A stretch of 64,000 nucleotides of DNA. Source: Betaproteobacteria bacterium. Lineage in GTDB: Bacteria > Pseudomonadota > Gammaproteobacteria > Burkholderiales > Casimicrobiaceae. The stretch lies in NCBI GenBank assembly GCA_013298695.1, contig JAAFIS010000009.1, positions 102,341-166,340 on the forward strand. Direction: 5' to 3'. Below the pieces are notes generated by a model that saw nothing but the letters and a program-made list of their open reading frames with translations, was not told the DNA's origin and searched no databases. The stretch's first letter is position 1. Each line of letters opens with the position of its first letter. Shown here piece by piece: positions 34,046-42,978 of this stretch. The position numbers and the translations under genes are program-made.

Positions 34046-35074
34046 ATGAAAAAAATTCTTATCACTGGCGGAGCTGGGTTCATCGGCGTCAACAGCGCGA
34101 AACACTTCGTGGATCGCGGGTGGGACGTCTCCTTGCTCGACAATCTTTCCCGCCGCGGCACGGAAGACAACTTGCGTTGGCTGCAAGCGCAGGCAACGGT
34201 AGGGTTTCACAAAGCTGACATTCGTGATGACGCCGCCGTCGCCAAAGTAATGACCGAAGTGCGCCCCGATCTTGTGCTTCATTTGGCGGCGCAAGTCGCG
34301 GTGACGACGTCGGTGACCAATCCTCGCGAAGATTTTGAGATTAACGCGCTAGGCACGTTCAACGTGCTTGAGGCCGTTCGCTTACATGCGCCCGAAGCGT
34401 TTTTTGTTTTCGCATCGACCAACAAGGTCTACGGCAAGATGCATGATGTGCCCGTGATCGAGCGAAACGGCCGCTACGAATATGAACACTTAGTAACTGG
34501 CGTTCCGGAAACCCAGCAACTGGATTTTCATTCGCCCTACGGGTGCTCAAAAGGTGTGGCCGATCAATACACGATTGATTACAGCCGCATCTACGGATTA
34601 AAAACCGTTGCACTGCGGCAAAGCTGCATTTACGGCACGCGCCAATTCGGTATCGAAGATCAGGGTTGGGTTGCGTGGTTCACTATTGCCGCCGTGCTCG
34701 GAAAAACGATCACAATTTACGGTGACGGCAAACAGATTCGCGATGTGTTGCACGTATCCGATCTCGCGCGCGCCTACGAAGCCGCGTATGAACATCGCGA
34801 CAGCGTTTCAGGGCGTGCGCTCAACATCGGCGGCGGACCGACGAACACGATGTCGTTGATCGAATTACTGGCGTATCTCGAAGAGGAACTCAAGATCAAA
34901 ATTCCGCTGAAATGGGATCAATGGCGACCGGGCGATCAGCCGGTGTTCGTTTGTGATCTGAATGCCGCGAAAGAGCAACTGAATTGGACGCCAAACATCT
35001 CCGTTCGCGACGGCGTCAAAGATTTAAGCCGCTGGGTTGCCAGCAATCGCGAGTTGTTTGCGTGGTTGAAATAA
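34046..35074 (+). CDS. CDP-paratose 2-epimerase-like SDR protein
   Basis: 342 residues. ILITGGAGFIGVNSAKHF, LSRRGTEDNLRWL, ASTNKVYGKM and FHSPYGCSKGVADQYT match the CDP-tyvelose/paratose 2-epimerase family (RfbE), including the unusual SxNKVYG in place of the common SSxxVYG. However, no CDP-glucose pathway genes (rfbF, rfbG, rfbS) are in the window, so the substrate may be another nucleotide sugar. Its IYGTRQFGIEDQG also fits the family. Confidence 0.78.
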   Translation: MKKILITGGAGFIGVNSAKHFVDRGWDVSLLDNLSRRGTEDNLRWLQAQATVGFHKADIRDDAAVAKVMTEVRPDLVLHLAAQVAVTTSVTNPREDFEINALGTFNVLEAVRLHAPEAFFVFASTNKVYGKMHDVPVIERNGRYEYEHLVTGVPETQQLDFHSPYGCSKGVADQYTIDYSRIYGLKTVALRQSCIYGTRQFGIEDQGWVAWFTIAAVLGKTITIYGDGKQIRDVLHVSDLARAYEAAYEHRDSVSGRALNIGGGPTNTMSLIELLAYLEEELKIKIPLKWDQWRPGDQPVFVCDLNAAKEQLNWTPNISVRDGVKDLSRWVASNRELFAWLK

Positions 35075-35093
35075 TTCGCTTGGTAAATGCTGG

Positions 35094-36038
35094 GTGAACG
35101 TGATCTCTAAGCGAATCTTCTCGTGGACTGCGGCCGCCTCGCGGGCATTGCCGCCGTTTCGCGGTAAGGTTCGATTGACGATGCTCGTGTTGAACGCGCT
35201 CGGCGCAAAATCACTGCGCGAACCTCAAGTAGTAAAGCTGTCTCGGCCCGTTGCACACCACATGGCGCTAGACGTGCGCGCGTGGGCGCAGCGGCTTGCT
35301 TACGTGGATGGTGGCTACGAACCGGACACTGTCGACTTTCTTCACGCGTTGAGTGCGCCTGATCAGTCGCCTGGCTACTTGCTTGACGTTGGCGCGTGCA
35401 TTGGCGCGATTACTGTTCCTTATGCGGTGATTCGTCGCAACGAACTTCCGGTGTCGGTCATCGCATTTGAGGCCGTTGGAGACAACGCTAAGCTGCTGCG
35501 CGAGAACGTCGGGCTAAATAGTCTAACTGCCAATGTGGTGGTGCACGGCGTCGCGCTAGGAGAAGCTGCAAAAACGGTTGATATTCAAGTTGAAGGTGAT
35601 CGCAAGGCAGGTGAAGGCGCTGGCACTGCAAACATTCTCGCTGAAGAGTCAAAGTATGAATGCGTGCGGCAAACGATTCAAGTCATGCGCCTGGATGATC
35701 TAGCGCTGCCTCACGGATGCGGCGTGGTGAAAATCGACACTGACGGCTACGATTTAAAGGTAATGCAAGGGGCAACATCTTTTCTTCGACGTGAACGTCC
35801 CGTCGTATTTGGCGAGTTCTCTGCGCACTGCATGAACTGGCATGGACAAACTGTCGATGATGTAGCGCGATTCTGCGAAAGTATTGACTACAGGTTGTAT
35901 GCCCGTGCGGACGCTGGTTTTCGATTCATGGACAAGGTTCAAAAGGATTCCTTTGTACAAGATTTACTGCTAGTACCCGCCGAAAAATTAGCAGCAATGT
36001 CGCCGTATCTTATTGCCGATCATGGCCGATTCGATTGA
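35094..36038 (+). CDS. FkbM-family methyltransferase
   Basis: 314 residues. SAM motif LLDVGACIGAITVPYA near 98, acidic AFEAVGDNAKLLRENVGLN, and VKIDTDGYDLKVMQGATSFL typical of FkbM proteins, which O-methylate sugars. Start GTG 35094 is 20 bases after the preceding stop. First of three methyltransferases of this type in the locus. Confidence 0.82.
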   Translation: MNVISKRIFSWTAAASRALPPFRGKVRLTMLVLNALGAKSLREPQVVKLSRPVAHHMALDVRAWAQRLAYVDGGYEPDTVDFLHALSAPDQSPGYLLDVGACIGAITVPYAVIRRNELPVSVIAFEAVGDNAKLLRENVGLNSLTANVVVHGVALGEAAKTVDIQVEGDRKAGEGAGTANILAEESKYECVRQTIQVMRLDDLALPHGCGVVKIDTDGYDLKVMQGATSFLRRERPVVFGEFSAHCMNWHGQTVDDVARFCESIDYRLYARADAGFRFMDKVQKDSFVQDLLLVPAEKLAAMSPYLIADHGRFD

Positions 36039-36189
36039 GATATCGACGCGCAAAAGCGCGGTGACTCGATCTCGCACGACGGCGCGGGTTGGATATGCGT
36101 CTCAAACGTGCCTGAGAGCCGTCACGCACGTTTTCAAGCACCAGTCGTTGTCTCTGCGCTGTTCGGTTCGGTGCGAAGGGAATGGGTAG

Positions 36190-37116
36190 ATGTTCGCGCT
36201 TGACGCTTCTCGCATTATCCGCTCGATCTTGCGACATCCTGCAAACCGAGGTCACGCGCTTCGTGCGTTGACCAAGAGCGTGGGCTGGCAGCTTACGAAG
36301 CGAAGTCGACGTCATCCCATATCCGTGGATGCGCTCGGCGGTCCAATGTTGTGTTGGCCTGACTCTGAACAAAGCTCAAACGTGATCTATTACAGCGGCA
36401 TGCCGGACTTTTGGGAGATGTCGTTTTTGCGAGCTTATCTTCGCGCAGGTGATCACGCCGCCGACGTCGGTGGGAATATTGGCGTCTACACCGTGTTGTT
36501 GAGCCGCTGTGTTGGCGAGAACGGCAGTGTGCATTGTTTCGAGCCCGATCCCGCAACAATGCAACGGCTGCGCGAGCAAGTGGTTCACGCCAAGCTTTCG
36601 AACGTCTTGCTTCATGAAATTGCCGTGTCGGATCATACTGGAACGCTGTCGTTCTCCAGTGGTGCGTCGTCCGCTATGCGCCACATCTCGAGAACAGATC
36701 AGCAATCAGATGATCGAATGAGCGTGGGCTGCACGACGCTTGACGCCTTCTTAGGATGGCGTAAATTTGAAGTGATGAAACTGGATATTGAAGGCGCCGA
36801 GCCGCTTGCATTTCGCGGTGCACATGAACGGCTGACAAACTGCCCGCCTGATGTTCTCTTGTTTGAACTATCAGGGCTCTCCAAGCTATATGGCTTCGAG
36901 TCGGAGCGGGTGATCGAAATGCTGGAGGCTTATGGCTATCGCACCGCTGTGTTTGAGGTTTCGACCAATGCACTCCGTTGGACGCGAGAGCCGTGGCGAT
37001 CCGGTGACACGAATCTGCTTTCTGTGCATTGCTTGGCTCATGAAAAAGTCTCGTCGCGCCTTGCCCAACGCGCGTCGTCCGCAATAACTATTGCGCATTC
37101 CGAGGCAATTCGATGA
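36190..37116 (+). CDS. FkbM-family methyltransferase
   Basis: 308 residues. SAM motif AADVGGNIGVYTVLLSR, CFEPDPATMQRLREQ, and VMKLDIEGAEPLAFRGA, the strongest FkbM match in the window. A GGGAATGGG stretch gives the ribosome binding site. It overlaps the wzm start by four bases, so is coupled to the exporter genes. Probably O-methylates the glycan, perhaps the non-reducing end recognised by Wzt (inference). Confidence 0.85.
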   Translation: MFALDASRIIRSILRHPANRGHALRALTKSVGWQLTKRSRRHPISVDALGGPMLCWPDSEQSSNVIYYSGMPDFWEMSFLRAYLRAGDHAADVGGNIGVYTVLLSRCVGENGSVHCFEPDPATMQRLREQVVHAKLSNVLLHEIAVSDHTGTLSFSSGASSAMRHISRTDQQSDDRMSVGCTTLDAFLGWRKFEVMKLDIEGAEPLAFRGAHERLTNCPPDVLLFELSGLSKLYGFESERVIEMLEAYGYRTAVFEVSTNALRWTREPWRSGDTNLLSVHCLAHEKVSSRLAQRASSAITIAHSEAIR

Positions 37117-37940
37117 AGTCGAATGAGTCGGTTACCTTGATTGAGCCCCGATCAGGTTTTCATATGCTCAACTTCCGCGAGCTATGGGCTTACCGCGAAT
37201 TGCTTTGGGTGCTCACCATGCGCGACATCAAAGTGCGCTACAAACAGACTGTGCTCGGCGCGTCGTGGGCGATCATTCGTCCAGTGTTGACGATGGTGAT
37301 TTTCAGCATCGTCTTTGGGCAGCTCGCGAAGTTGCCCTCTGATGGACTTCCGTATCCCGTGTTTGTGTACGCTGCACTCTTGCCTTGGACGTTTTTCGCG
37401 AATGCGATTGGCACGTCGGGGCAGTCGCTGGTGGGCTCCGCAAATCTCGTCAGTAAGGTGTACTTTCCGCGACTCATCATTCCGCTTTCTTCGGTAGGGG
37501 CGGGGCTCATTGATTTGTTGATTTCAACCGTCGTTTTGCTGCTGCTGATGCTTTGGTATGGCGTGCCGTTCACCGCAAATTTGCTTGTTGCGCCACTACT
37601 GCTAATCGGTGTTGTATTCGCAGCATTGGGCGTTGGCACGTTACTCTCAGCGTTGACTGTCGCCTATCGTGATTTCACGCACCTAACGCCGTTCATGGTG
37701 CAAATTTGGCTCTACATCACGCCAGTGATTTATCCCGTTTCGATGGTGCCAAAAGCGTGGCAGTGGGTGATGTTCTTGAATCCGATGACTGGTTTAGTGG
37801 AGGCGTTTCGTGCGGCGTTCCTCGGAAAGCCGTTTGATTTACAAGGTATTGCGATTTCATTCGCGGTTGCGATTGCGATCTTTATCATTGGCGTCGCTTA
37901 CTTCGAAAAAGTCGAACGCCGCTTTGCGGATATCATCTAG
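37113..37940 (+). CDS. wzm: ABC-2 polysaccharide exporter permease
   Basis: 275 residues, six predicted membrane helices. The N-terminus RELLWVLTMRDIKVRYKQTV then LGASWAIIRPVL is the family signature, with LYITPVIYPVSMVP near the C-terminus. Moves lipid-linked glycan across the inner membrane with Wzt, whose gene follows after a 109-base gap that holds an inverted repeat. Confidence 0.93.
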   Translation: MKSNESVTLIEPRSGFHMLNFRELWAYRELLWVLTMRDIKVRYKQTVLGASWAIIRPVLTMVIFSIVFGQLAKLPSDGLPYPVFVYAALLPWTFFANAIGTSGQSLVGSANLVSKVYFPRLIIPLSSVGAGLIDLLISTVVLLLLMLWYGVPFTANLLVAPLLLIGVVFAALGVGTLLSALTVAYRDFTHLTPFMVQIWLYITPVIYPVSMVPKAWQWVMFLNPMTGLVEAFRAAFLGKPFDLQGIAISFAVAIAIFIIGVAYFEKVERRFADII

Positions 37941-37953
37941 CGACAGAAGTAAA

Positions 37954-38039
37954 GCGCCTATTTTATTGGGCGAAGTCGTCCAATTGTTACTTTTTCGAGT
38001 TTGTTTAAAAATACCTAGTTAGCCCAATAAAATAAGCGT
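37954..38039. repeat. Long inverted repeat between wzm and wzt
   Basis: Left arm CCTATTTTATTGGGC (37957-37971) pairs with right arm GCCCAATAAAATAAG (38022-38036) with one mismatch, separated by 50 bases. Being AT-rich and in the gap between two genes that must be co-expressed, it may be an attenuator, an RNA-processing stem or a mobile-element remnant. A similar string, CTATTCTATTGGGCGAA, lies at 4855-4871. Confidence 0.6.
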
Positions 38040-38049
38040 TACATAAAAA

Positions 38050-39288
38050 GTGTTGCCCGCCGTTAAAGTTGAAAATTTATCGAAAGAGTATGTTGTTGGC
38101 CAAAGTGCGGACCGACATGCGACCTTCTACGACACGCTATCCAACGCGCTCAAATCTCCGTTTAGAAAACGTGACGAGTCAACCGCCGATGCATCGAAGT
38201 TCTGGGCGCTCAACGACGTAAGTTTTGAAGTGCAGCCCGGCGAAGTGGTCGGCATTATCGGTCGCAATGGCGCAGGCAAAAGCACTTTGCTCAAGGTCTT
38301 GAGCAGAATCACAGCGCCAACCAAAGGACGAATCGAGGTTCGCGGTCGCCTCGCGAGTTTGTTGGAAGTCGGCACCGGGTTTCACGCCGAACTCTCAGGT
38401 CGTGAGAACATTTTCTTGAACGGCGCAATTCTCGGCATGACCCGTCGAGACATCGCAAAAAAGTTCGACGAGATCGTCGCCTTCGCCGAGGTCGAAAAAT
38501 TCATCGACACACCAGTGAAACGCTATTCAAGCGGCATGTATGTGCGCCTAGCGTTCGCAGTCGCAGCGCATCTGGAAAGCGACGTGTTGATCGTCGATGA
38601 AGTGCTTTCCGTCGGCGACTCATCATTTCAAGAAAAATGTATGTCGAAGATGGGGGATTTGTCGCAAGGGGGACGAACAATTCTCTTTGTAAGTCACAAC
38701 ATGGGAGCCGTCTCCAAACTTTGCCGAACGGGCGTATTGCTGCATGCGGGTCAGATTCTTCACGTAGGTGACGTTTCCGGAACACTTGCAAAGTACGAAA
38801 CGGCGGCCGCAAACGATTCGCTTGGCCTCGCGACCGTGGTTCGGGGGCCGCTTGAAGGTAGCCTCCAAGTTTCTTCGGTTGAGATACAAGGCGCAAACCC
38901 TGGGTGTACGGTGGTGGTGGCTCCCGCAGCTCACATACGTTTGCGTACCAACTACGTCGTTAGCGAGAAAATCGCCGGGGCTCGACTGAGGTTTGGCATT
39001 TTCAAGCGGGGCGAGCTTGTGTTTAGCGTCTATGACTGCCGGGATTCAGCTGATATGTCGCCAGGGTCTTACCAAAGTGACGCAGTGATTCCAGCCAAGT
39101 ATTTGAGTCCTGGCAACTACCACTTGGACATAACCGCATACTCTAGCGAAAACGGGGCTTGGGTTAGGGTAAGCAACGCTGCATCGTTTACCGTCACAAG
39201 CGAATGGTTGACTGGGTACGAAAACAACGAATCGATGGGCGTCGTAAATCCGGGCTTTGTCGGAACTAGACAACAGGTGGATTCTTAG
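38050..39288 (+). CDS. wzt: ABC polysaccharide exporter ATPase with glycan-binding C-terminal domain
   Basis: 412 residues. Walker A Lys77 (GRNGAGKST), the G-loop GTGFHAELSGRENIFLNG characteristic of Wzt, signature YSSGMYVRLAFAVA, Walker B VLIVDEVLSVGD and H-loop VSHN. Residues about 265-412 form a Wzt C-terminal beta-sandwich, which in O9a/O12-type systems binds the modified glycan terminus and couples modification to export. Start GTG 38050. Confidence 0.93.
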   Translation: MLPAVKVENLSKEYVVGQSADRHATFYDTLSNALKSPFRKRDESTADASKFWALNDVSFEVQPGEVVGIIGRNGAGKSTLLKVLSRITAPTKGRIEVRGRLASLLEVGTGFHAELSGRENIFLNGAILGMTRRDIAKKFDEIVAFAEVEKFIDTPVKRYSSGMYVRLAFAVAAHLESDVLIVDEVLSVGDSSFQEKCMSKMGDLSQGGRTILFVSHNMGAVSKLCRTGVLLHAGQILHVGDVSGTLAKYETAAANDSLGLATVVRGPLEGSLQVSSVEIQGANPGCTVVVAPAAHIRLRTNYVVSEKIAGARLRFGIFKRGELVFSVYDCRDSADMSPGSYQSDAVIPAKYLSPGNYHLDITAYSSENGAWVRVSNAASFTVTSEWLTGYENNESMGVVNPGFVGTRQQVDS

Positions 39289-39380
39289 GTTGCGGTGACA
39301 TGTCTTTATTGGCTTGCTGTCAGCGCTAATGCCAGTTGATTCTGGCGTACAAACCTTGCCTACACTCTTTAGGAATTGTG

Positions 39381-40145
39381 ATGCTTACTGAATTTGTCCA
39401 ATTGGCTGCGCGAAGACTTCTTCCGAAATCTTGGGCATTCTCGGAGCGGATGCGTCGATACGTTGAGTCCATGAGCAAGGGGAAAGTTGTTTCTGGACCG
39501 TTCGCAGGCATGAGGTATGTCACTGAAAGCACAGGAAGCGTTTTTCTTCCGAAGATACTTGGCACGTACGAGCTGGAGTTGACGTCAGACATTGAACAAG
39601 CGATTGCGAAAGGTTACGAAAGGGTCATCGTTGTGGGTGCGGCGGAGGGTTATTACGCGGTCGGTTATCTGTTCCGCAGCGCTGCGTCCACAGTGTTTGC
39701 ATTTGAAGCAACCGAGCAGGGACGAGAACTCATGCACCAACTTGCAACGCGCAACAACGTCCTTGATCGCCTTGACATAAGGGGATTCTGCGATGTCGGC
39801 GCACTTCAAGCCGTGCTTCAAAACACCGGCAACCCGCTAGTTATCGTCGATATCGAGGGCGGCGAAGCATTCGTGCTTGATCCGCTTCGAGTCCCCGAGC
39901 TTTCTCATTCGACGATCATTGTTGAGGTACACGAATTCGCTGTTCCAGGAATGGAAAAACTTATTCGAGAGAGATTCTCAAATACGCACAACGTTCGCGC
40001 GGTCGACGCAAGATCGCGGCAGCGCGCGGACTTTCCAATGAGTCTGCCGACATCGCTCGCGACTCGAGGAGACGCTGCCATCGCGTTTTGTATGAATGAA
40101 GCACGACCCGCCGGCATGGTGTGGCTTGTGATGACGCCTGCGTAG
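39381..40145 (+). CDS. FkbM-like methyltransferase, diverged
   Basis: 254 residues. VIVVGAAEGYYAVGYLFRSA near 70 replaces the usual SAM-binding glycine loop, followed by VFAFEATEQGRELMHQLATR and LVIVDIEGGEAFVLDP. The motif resembles FkbM but is looser than the two upstream copies. ATG 39381 is preferred, with AGGA eight bases upstream, over a TTG 45 bases earlier. Follows wzt, so may also modify the exported glycan. Confidence 0.68.
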   Translation: MLTEFVQLAARRLLPKSWAFSERMRRYVESMSKGKVVSGPFAGMRYVTESTGSVFLPKILGTYELELTSDIEQAIAKGYERVIVVGAAEGYYAVGYLFRSAASTVFAFEATEQGRELMHQLATRNNVLDRLDIRGFCDVGALQAVLQNTGNPLVIVDIEGGEAFVLDPLRVPELSHSTIIVEVHEFAVPGMEKLIRERFSNTHNVRAVDARSRQRADFPMSLPTSLATRGDAAIAFCMNEARPAGMVWLVMTPA

Positions 40146-41468
40146 ATGCCGACTCTGCTATTCATCTCACCGTCGGCCTATCCATTGGGTGGTGTCGCCA
40201 CCTGGATGGGTTACCTGGCTCGTGGGTTACCTGAGCGGGGCTGGAACGTCGTTGTAGGACTCGTTTCCGGAACTCATCATGATGTGGCGGCCTATTTGCG
40301 TGAGCATCACGACTTTTCAAGCGTTGAGATATCCAATCGAACCGGCTCGTACGAAGGTCGAATTCGCGCACTGGTGGACACGCTGTCTGCCACAAGGCCC
40401 GATATTGTTCTGGGCGTAAATATTGCCGATGTCTACGAAGCCGTAAGTCGCGTGAGACTAGATGGGAGCTTGCCTGAATTAAGGTGCGTGATGACAAACC
40501 ACGGCATTCAGCCGGATTTGTTTGAAGATGTCGCACGAGAGTGTGCACGCATCGATGCCATTGCGTGCAGCAACAAGCTTGCTGTTGAGATTGCTCGCCA
40601 ATGCGGAGCAAGCACCGAAAGACTCTTCTATGTTCCGTATGGCGTGCCTCAGGCAAGAGAAAGAGCCCTTAATTCAAGCGAAGGGGCGAGCGATTGCGTT
40701 CGAATTGCCTACGTTGGGCGTTTGGAACAATGGCAGAAGCGCGTGTTAGACCTAGCGCCGATCTGCGATGCCTTAGAGGCCCGTGAAATAATGTTCTTGC
40801 TAACCATCGCTGGTACTGGCCCGGATGAGCCTGCGTTGCGCGAAGCGCTGAAACACCACAGCGCGGCTGGGCGAGTCAAATGGCTGGGTGCGGTTGCGGC
40901 CGATGACGTGGCTCACGAAGTCTATGCGGATGCGGACATTCTTCTTAACCTCTCGCTATGGGAAACAGGACCGATCGTCATTTGGGAAGCGATGTCGCAT
41001 GGAGTGGCTGTGCTGTCGACCCGATATATCGGATCGGGACGCGAGGGAGCGTTAGTCGACCGCGTCAACTGTTGCCTCTTCGATATAGGAGATACCGACG
41101 CGGCGGCGACTCTAATTGCCGAGGTCTCCAATAGGCAAGTGCGCGAGGCGCTCGTCGAGGCCGGCCTCCAGTTGGTTGAATCGCGGTACAGCGTGGACGC
41201 ATCGGTCACGGCGTGGCATGAGGCGCTACAGTCGGTACTACGGCTTCCAGTAGTGCAGTCATTCTCAACACCTACAACTTCGACAAACGGTCGTCTAGAT
41301 CGAGTCTTCGGTGCGCAATTTGCCGAAACGATTCGACGCATAGCGCGTCGCTCGTTTGTGCATACTGAAGCAGGCGGAGAGTGGCCGCACTCACTGGGAG
41401 GTCGTCCGCTCGGCGACCCAGCGTTCTGGGAAATGGCTTCCCGAGTCGATACACGTTCGGCGCAATAG
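40146..41468 (+). CDS. Glycosyltransferase family 4
   Basis: 440 residues, starting directly after the previous stop. PLGGVATWMGYLARGLPERGW near the N-terminus, then IAYVGRLEQWQKRVLDLA, LTIAGTGPDEPALREAL and LLNLSLWETGPIVIWEAMS. In the last motif the first Glu of EX7E is retained (ETGPIVIWE). The C-terminal ~70 residues extend beyond the usual fold. Likely cytoplasmic EPS transferase. Confidence 0.85.
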   Translation: MPTLLFISPSAYPLGGVATWMGYLARGLPERGWNVVVGLVSGTHHDVAAYLREHHDFSSVEISNRTGSYEGRIRALVDTLSATRPDIVLGVNIADVYEAVSRVRLDGSLPELRCVMTNHGIQPDLFEDVARECARIDAIACSNKLAVEIARQCGASTERLFYVPYGVPQARERALNSSEGASDCVRIAYVGRLEQWQKRVLDLAPICDALEAREIMFLLTIAGTGPDEPALREALKHHSAAGRVKWLGAVAADDVAHEVYADADILLNLSLWETGPIVIWEAMSHGVAVLSTRYIGSGREGALVDRVNCCLFDIGDTDAAATLIAEVSNRQVREALVEAGLQLVESRYSVDASVTAWHEALQSVLRLPVVQSFSTPTTSTNGRLDRVFGAQFAETIRRIARRSFVHTEAGGEWPHSLGGRPLGDPAFWEMASRVDTRSAQ

Positions 41469-41481
41469 GATTGCGAAGATC

Positions 41482-42621
41482 ATGTTGGCATCGAATCTAC
41501 GGTCTATTTCTGAGCGTGTCCCCGCGCTAGACGGGCTACGAGCTATTGCGGTGCTGCTAGTTCTCGCCTTTCATCTTACCCCCGATCATGATTCCAATCG
41601 CGGCTTAGCGTCGCTCTATTTCAAAGTGGCAGACATCGGTTGGATCGGCGTCGACTTATTCTTCGTGCTTTCTGGCTACCTCATTACTTCCATATTGGTT
41701 CGTGAGCGTATGAGCGCACGGCGCTTGCTTAGCTTTTGGGCGCGCCGTTTAAGACGCCTGGTGCCCGTGTACCTGATCGCTCTGCTTATTGTCTTCTTCG
41801 TGGTGCCGCTCCTGTTGGGTACGTACACCGTGCCTACCCTTGGGGTGCAGCTGCCGTATTGGCTGTACTACTCAAATTACGTCCCGACCGCCTATGGAGA
41901 TCTTGGAGGCCGCGTCGGAATGGGGCATTTCTGGTCGCTTGCGGTCGAGATGCAGTTTTACTTGGTGTGGCCGGTGGTCATCCTCTTTTTTCCGCAACAC
42001 ATGAGGTTGAAGGCCACGGTAGCGCTGTTGTTAGTCGCGCCGTGTTTTCGATGGGTTGCAATCGTTAACGAAGCACCGTGGCATGTAACTTTCGGATTTT
42101 TGCCGTCGCGTCTAGATGGTCTAGCGGCTGGATCACTGGTCGCGCTGGCTTCGGTTCGCATTGCCAGTTTCAAACGTGTGCACGCAACAGAGTATGCGAT
42201 TGCTGTCGCCGGAGGGTCAACCCTTGCGTTTGTTGCTTGGTATGGACTTGCGGGTGCGGTGTTTCAATCGCAAGGGCGGATCGTAGAACATATATTGCGA
42301 ATAACATTACCGACGATTGGTGCCTTAACCTTTGGAGCCTTGCTCGTAATCGCGCTTCGCCCGAACATTGTGTCAGCGATTCTTTCGTGGAGGGGGTTTT
42401 CGCCGCTTGCCCGGTGTAGTTACGCCGCGTACGTTTCCCACTATCTTTTCTTGCCTGAATTGTTACGCCAGATGCCGCCGTCGGTGCTTCAAGGGCGATT
42501 TGGACTGGGTCAGAACTCCTCAAGTTTTGTCTTTTTTCTGGTAGCAACTAGCCTTGCTTTCTTTATCGCTAGTCTCAGCTGGATTTTTGTGGAGAAGAAA
42601 TTGTTGCGCCCGAGAGAGTAA
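41482..42621 (+). CDS. Membrane acyltransferase (acyltransferase-3/OafA type)
   Basis: 379 residues, about ten membrane helices. ALDGLRAIAVLLVLAFHL at the N-terminus and GWIGVDLFFVLSGYLITSIL are the family hallmarks, with RRLRRLVPVYL and GHFWSLAVEMQFYLVWPVV. These proteins O-acetylate (or otherwise acylate) sugars of surface glycans. No periplasmic SGNH domain is fused. ATG 41482 begins the fold. Confidence 0.9.
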   Translation: MLASNLRSISERVPALDGLRAIAVLLVLAFHLTPDHDSNRGLASLYFKVADIGWIGVDLFFVLSGYLITSILVRERMSARRLLSFWARRLRRLVPVYLIALLIVFFVVPLLLGTYTVPTLGVQLPYWLYYSNYVPTAYGDLGGRVGMGHFWSLAVEMQFYLVWPVVILFFPQHMRLKATVALLLVAPCFRWVAIVNEAPWHVTFGFLPSRLDGLAAGSLVALASVRIASFKRVHATEYAIAVAGGSTLAFVAWYGLAGAVFQSQGRIVEHILRITLPTIGALTFGALLVIALRPNIVSAILSWRGFSPLARCSYAAYVSHYLFLPELLRQMPPSVLQGRFGLGQNSSSFVFFLVATSLAFFIASLSWIFVEKKLLRPRE

Positions 42622-42978
42622 AAGCGTTCACGCAGAAGGATATTCTGATGGCACTTAGCGTTCTACGGGTTCAAAGTTCTGGGCGTCGCGTAAGAAGTTT
42701 TGTCCTAGCGCTCGAAATGTCAAGTTGTCAATAAAGCGCATACCGGGCTTGATGGCCGAAGTAACTTAGGCTTTTCCAACGAGTCACTTTGGCGAGCGTG
42801 AGTTTAGAACGCGTTAAGTGGCACTCGACTACTACGACAAGATGAAAATGATGTGTGCTGAGCCGAAAGAACCAAGGTTGGGGAAGCAAAGAACGCAGTT
42901 TTTTTCCGCTAGTCGCGCCTCTTTAACATACATGCAGGCTTTCGGTCGCCGAGCGAAATCCGTACGCCGCATCTTATT
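42622..42978. other. Intergenic region, possible gene remnant
   Basis: 357 bases. Two short open frames occur (from ATG 42648, about 28 codons; and from a GTG after a stop near 42820, about 52 codons, containing LDYYDKMKMMCAEPKEPRLG, ending at 42982). Neither resembles a family I know. The region differs from the tightly packed surroundings and may be debris of a lost gene or a new transcription start for the downstream genes. Confidence 0.4.
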
